From JAPLKB01 sp964532465 (GTDB lineage: Bacteria; Desulfobacterota; Syntrophorhabdia; Syntrophorhabdales; Syntrophorhabdaceae): a DNA stretch of 64,000 bases. Positions 61,118 to 64,000 of this stretch are shown one piece after another. A program made the position numbers and the translations under genes. Under the pieces are notes generated by a model. That model searched no databases. It had not been told where the DNA came from and saw nothing but the letters and a program-made list of their open reading frames with translations. The stretch covers positions 30,675-94,674 of the forward strand of contig CAZHHX010000011.1 of NCBI GenBank assembly GCA_964532465.1. The letters are read 5' to 3'. Position 1 is the first letter of the stretch. Every line of letters starts with the position of its first letter.

Positions 61118-62281
61118 CTATTCAAGTTCCTTTATGCGGAAAACCAATGTGCTGGCCAGTGCCGCTAATATGCCGAGGATCGTAATGCCGACTCTGAAGC
61201 TGCATAAATCCCCTGAGACGCCCAATAGATAGGGAATAATACCACCCCCGAAAACTATGCTTATGGCAAGGATAATTCCTGTGGCAAGGCTTCGCATTTC
61301 CCGGCTGAATGTCTTTGCCATTGCAACAAGCCCTGCAGGAAAAAAACCTGTTACAAAGAAGGCCTGCAGGAAAAGGACTATCCCCATGTATTTGACGGAA
61401 ACCAAGCCCATGAGAACGGTAAAAAAACCGGTAATAATCATCAATATAAACATGAATTTCCTGAGGTTAAACCTGTCGATAAAAAAACCGCAGGCGATTG
61501 CCACGCCGACTGATCCCAATCTTGATATGCCGAGTATGGTATTGGCATAACCTATGTCCAACTGCAGCTCTTTTGTCAGATAGAGAGGCGTAATGGAGTA
61601 GATGCCGAGATTTACCCCTGCGCTGAAAATCCAGATTATTGCCATCAGCCAGAGAGATTTTATTTTAACAATTTCCCTGAACGTTGTTTTAGGGGGATTA
61701 CTGATTTTTACCTCGCCGGCCGCAAAATAGAATACAATTGAGCAGACCAGAAAAACGCAGGCAAAGACTACGAATATCCCCCGCCAGGGCAAAAAATGCA
61801 GAATTAAAAGAGCGATAAAGGGAGTGGAAAATATTGCGATTGGAGCGCCGCTGTCGTGAACGGCAATTGCTTTGCCCCAGTTTTTTTCAGAGTAATATTC
61901 GGTAATCAATGGAATTGCCGAAGGCAGATATAAACCTACGAAAAAACCGAGCATAAAGGCAAAAATATAGAGCAAGAAGAAATTGTGAACAAAGGGGATT
62001 AAGAAGCCTACCAGACTTAAAGAAGCCGAAGAAGAAACAATAGTCCTTTTATACCCGAATTTTCCGGAAAAAAGACCGGAAAATATCACAGAAATGCCGT
62101 AACCAACTGACAGGAATATGAAGATGCTGCTTGCCTGCGCGTGATTAACCATGAATTCGTCTTCTACAATCGGCAGGATTGGCGAGAAGATTATTCTGAC
62201 TGAGAAGTTAATAAACCAGAGAAACCATAAAAACCATAAAAAGAGCAGCGCTTTACCCCGGAAATTGGGATATCGTTCCAT
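61118..62281 (-). CDS. Major facilitator superfamily transporter
   Basis: 387 residues with twelve predicted helices, starting with LLFLWFLWFLWFINFSVRII. The MFS motif A region FSGKFGYKRTIV (about 73-84) lies between helices 2 and 3. The closest families are anion/organic-acid and sugar-phosphate porters; substrate unknown. It starts four bases after the stop of hisS, so it is co-transcribed with it. Two hairpins downstream make a terminator region. Confidence 0.9.
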   Translation of the reverse strand: MERYPNFRGKALLFLWFLWFLWFINFSVRIIFSPILPIVEDEFMVNHAQASSIFIFLSVGYGISVIFSGLFSGKFGYKRTIVSSSASLSLVGFLIPFVHNFFLLYIFAFMLGFFVGLYLPSAIPLITEYYSEKNWGKAIAVHDSGAPIAIFSTPFIALLILHFLPWRGIFVVFACVFLVCSIVFYFAAGEVKISNPPKTTFREIVKIKSLWLMAIIWIFSAGVNLGIYSITPLYLTKELQLDIGYANTILGISRLGSVGVAIACGFFIDRFNLRKFMFILMIITGFFTVLMGLVSVKYMGIVLFLQAFFVTGFFPAGLVAMAKTFSREMRSLATGIILAISIVFGGGIIPYLLGVSGDLCSFRVGITILGILAALASTLVFRIKELE

Positions 62282-62285
62282 TTCT

Positions 62286-63557
62286 TCAATCTGACCCGGC
62301 TGCGATTAAATTCAATATCTCCTGAGGTATTTTCAAAGGGTCCAAAGTAAGGTTCCGCTGGTCTTTATTTTTCATATTTCTCAATGTTATTAACCCTTTA
62401 TCAATCTCATCATCGCCGAGTATCAGTACAAAATCCGTATGTAAACTGTCGGCATAGCGCATCTGCGATTTTAAGGATTTGCCTTCATATGAGTAATACA
62501 GGGTCAAACCCTCTTTTGTAAAAGATTTTAAGAGCGATACAAGGCAACTTCTTGCCCTGTCTCCCATACAGGCGAAAAAACAGGAAGGTTTTTCAGACAA
62601 AGTACCGGCTTTCATGAGTAATGCCAGTCTCTCAACACCTGCACCGAAACCTATGCCGGGCGTTGAAGGTCCGCCCATCTCTTCAACAAGGTTGTCGTAT
62701 CTTCCGCCCGCCAGGAATGCCTTCTGTGACCCGAGGTCATCGGATGTCACTTCGAAAACCGTTTTCGTATAATAGTCCAGTCCCCTGACAAGCCTTTTAT
62801 TGATTATAACCTCAACGCCGAAACTCTTCATATGTTCCAAAAAGGCATCAAAATGTTCTTTGCATCCTCCGCACAGATAATTATAAAGCAAGGGCGAATG
62901 CTGACTTGTTTCTATGCACTGGGCGTTTTTACAGTCAAATATCCTCAGAGGGTTACGCTGGAGACGCCTGACGCAATCCTCGCAAAGCCTGTCCTTTTTC
63001 TCTTCAAAATATGAAACAAGCATATCTCTGAAGGTTTCCCTGCATGTTTTACAACCCACACTGTTTACTTCCATACGGTAATCATGGATATCGAGTTCTT
63101 TCAGTATCAAAGAAATCATCCACAAAATTTCCGCGTCGATCAAGGGTTCGCTGACCCCGAAAACTTCCACGTCAACCTGGTGAAATTCGCGGAACCTGCC
63201 CTTCTGGGGCCTTTCATGCCGGAACATAGGGCCTATGGTAAAAACCTTGCTCATTCGTTCCTTTACATACATACCTTCCTGCAAATATGACCTTACCATG
63301 CCCGCTGTGGCCTCAGGGCGCATGGTAAGAGAATCGCCTCCGATATCCGTGAAGGTAAACATCTCCTTTTCTACGATATCTGTTGTATCTCCGATGCTCC
63401 TGACAAATAACTCGGTTTTTTCGAGAATAGGTATTTCAATTTCCTTGAATCCCAGAAGGCTGAAATATTTTCTTGATATGTCTTCTATGAGTCTGAATTT
63501 CCGTATTTCATCACCAAGGATATCTCTGAATCCTCTTAATGTCTTGATCTTTTCCAT
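62286..63557 (-). CDS. hisS: Histidyl-tRNA synthetase
   Basis: 423 residues from the ATG behind gaggaacc; a longer frame from 63620 is not supported. Class II motifs are visible: motif 2 FRHERPQKGRFREFHQVDVE, the HisA-type LVRGLDYYTKTVFEV and motif 3 GIGFGAGVERLALLM. The anticodon-binding domain fills the last 100 residues. Charges tRNA-His. Five Cys in CRETF, CEDCVRRL and CKNAQC (about 172-215) form a possible zinc insert, as in some bacterial forms. Confidence 0.95.
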   Translation of the reverse strand: MEKIKTLRGFRDILGDEIRKFRLIEDISRKYFSLLGFKEIEIPILEKTELFVRSIGDTTDIVEKEMFTFTDIGGDSLTMRPEATAGMVRSYLQEGMYVKERMSKVFTIGPMFRHERPQKGRFREFHQVDVEVFGVSEPLIDAEILWMISLILKELDIHDYRMEVNSVGCKTCRETFRDMLVSYFEEKKDRLCEDCVRRLQRNPLRIFDCKNAQCIETSQHSPLLYNYLCGGCKEHFDAFLEHMKSFGVEVIINKRLVRGLDYYTKTVFEVTSDDLGSQKAFLAGGRYDNLVEEMGGPSTPGIGFGAGVERLALLMKAGTLSEKPSCFFACMGDRARSCLVSLLKSFTKEGLTLYYSYEGKSLKSQMRYADSLHTDFVLILGDDEIDKGLITLRNMKNKDQRNLTLDPLKIPQEILNLIAAGSD

Positions 63558-63620
63558 GGTTCCTCGCGAAATATAGTGTAAATACAACTCATTAGTAACA
63601 TATATCAGCCCCCAATTCAA

Positions 63621-64000
63621 AGTTTATTTGAAGGGAGCCCTCTTTCTCTAATTGATGTTTCAGGTTTTCTCTTGGTCGGTCAGCAGCATATCAAAAATTT
63701 TGATCTGCGGCGGCCTGCTTCACCTTGCGATCCTCCGAACGTGTGAAATAATTAATTTTAGCAGTCACCCCGGTGAAAACCGGGGTCCAGTTTCTTTGCA
63801 ACCCGTTGAAATTCCTGGATTCCTGAGCTTGTGCCCTTCAGGGTATTCGCAGGAATGACAAAAAAAGAAAACTATGACTTTTTACGAGACCATCACTATT
63901 CACCACTATTCACTATTCACTAACGACTATTCACTGTCTTTTCACACTTGTGGCCGTTGTTTCTTCCCGTATGGGATTTTGGGCAGCTCCTGCTGAACAT
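63621..64000. repeat. Upstream of hisS: partial repeat copy D, REP-like unit and short direct repeats
   Basis: Half copy D at 63678-63736, a REP-like unit at 63762-63860 (hairpin accccggt/accggggt at 63767-63786), and direct repeats of actattcac near 63894-63935. No gene seen. Confidence 0.65.
63678..63736 (-). repeat. Half copy (D) of the 138-bp element
   Basis: Matches the left half of copy C, including the ttttctcttggtc flank outside the arm, and stops abruptly just before the central palindrome. Confidence 0.75.

Overview
The window reads as chromosomal DNA of a Gram-negative, anaerobic or facultatively anaerobic bacterium. The best guess is a deltaproteobacterial (Desulfobacterota) syntroph- or fermenter-like lineage, inferred from gene families and not from a marker-gene tree. 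Pointers are a FAD oxidase/Fe-S operon of the glycolate-oxidase/HdrD type, two acyl-CoA synthetases, two probable selenoproteins, many PAS/REC sensory proteins, outer-membrane beta-barrels, a TonB protein and an aspartate decarboxylase/antiporter pair. No rRNA, tRNA, CRISPR array or recognisable transposase gene was seen.

Layout. 0.1-1.9 kb: SAM methyltransferase plus a FecB/BtuF-like binding protein. 2.3-6.7 kb: three-gene FAD oxidase/Fe-S/FAD oxidase operon with a strong terminator. 6.9-7.6 kb: orphan periplasmic binding protein. 8.2-14.1 kb: six-gene operon of ABC ATPase, FtsX-type permease, LolA-like protein, outer-membrane barrel, LytS-like kinase and LytTR regulator. 14.2-21.6 kb (minus): PrkA kinase, YeaH/DUF444, SpoVR and a second PrkA-like P-loop protein, with a textbook sigma-54 -24/-12 element upstream. 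22.4-28.0 kb (minus): zinc alcohol dehydrogenase, a SelW-like selenoprotein and three signalling proteins. 28.2-30.4 kb: HesB-like selenoprotein, outer-membrane barrel, MutY-like glycosylase. 30.4-35.6 kb (minus): secreted isochorismatase-like protein, glucan phosphorylase, a protein made of six tandem FliM-N-terminus-like motifs, radical SAM protein and RNase III. 35.6-38.9 kb: two divergent acyl-CoA synthetases. 39.0-40.2 kb: small membrane protein and TonB. 40.4-47.7 kb: cluster of three large sensor kinases sharing a recently duplicated receiver domain. 48.1-51.6 kb (minus): zinc-ribbon membrane protein, broken GNAT gene and a VIT/vWA protein. 52.0-56.6 kb: small helical protein, YbaK deacylase, OmpR/BaeS-like two-component pair, CsgG/FlgT-like lipoprotein. 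57.0-60.7 kb: aspartate 4-decarboxylase and aspartate:alanine antiporter. 61.1-63.6 kb (minus): MFS transporter and HisRS.

The most notable observations are: two in-frame UGA selenoproteins, each with a hairpin just after the UGA, that ordinary gene calling truncates or misses; a 138-bp inverted-repeat element with two complete copies on either side of aspT, whose 24-nt arms differ between copies by compensatory changes while the interior is nearly invariant, plus two partial copies at the window edges; the sigma-54 element upstream of the PrkA/YeaH/SpoVR operon and its second PrkA-like protein; and the tandem-repeat protein resembling a string of CheY-binding FliM peptides. How genes work together is inferred from order, overlap and family knowledge; no computation was run.
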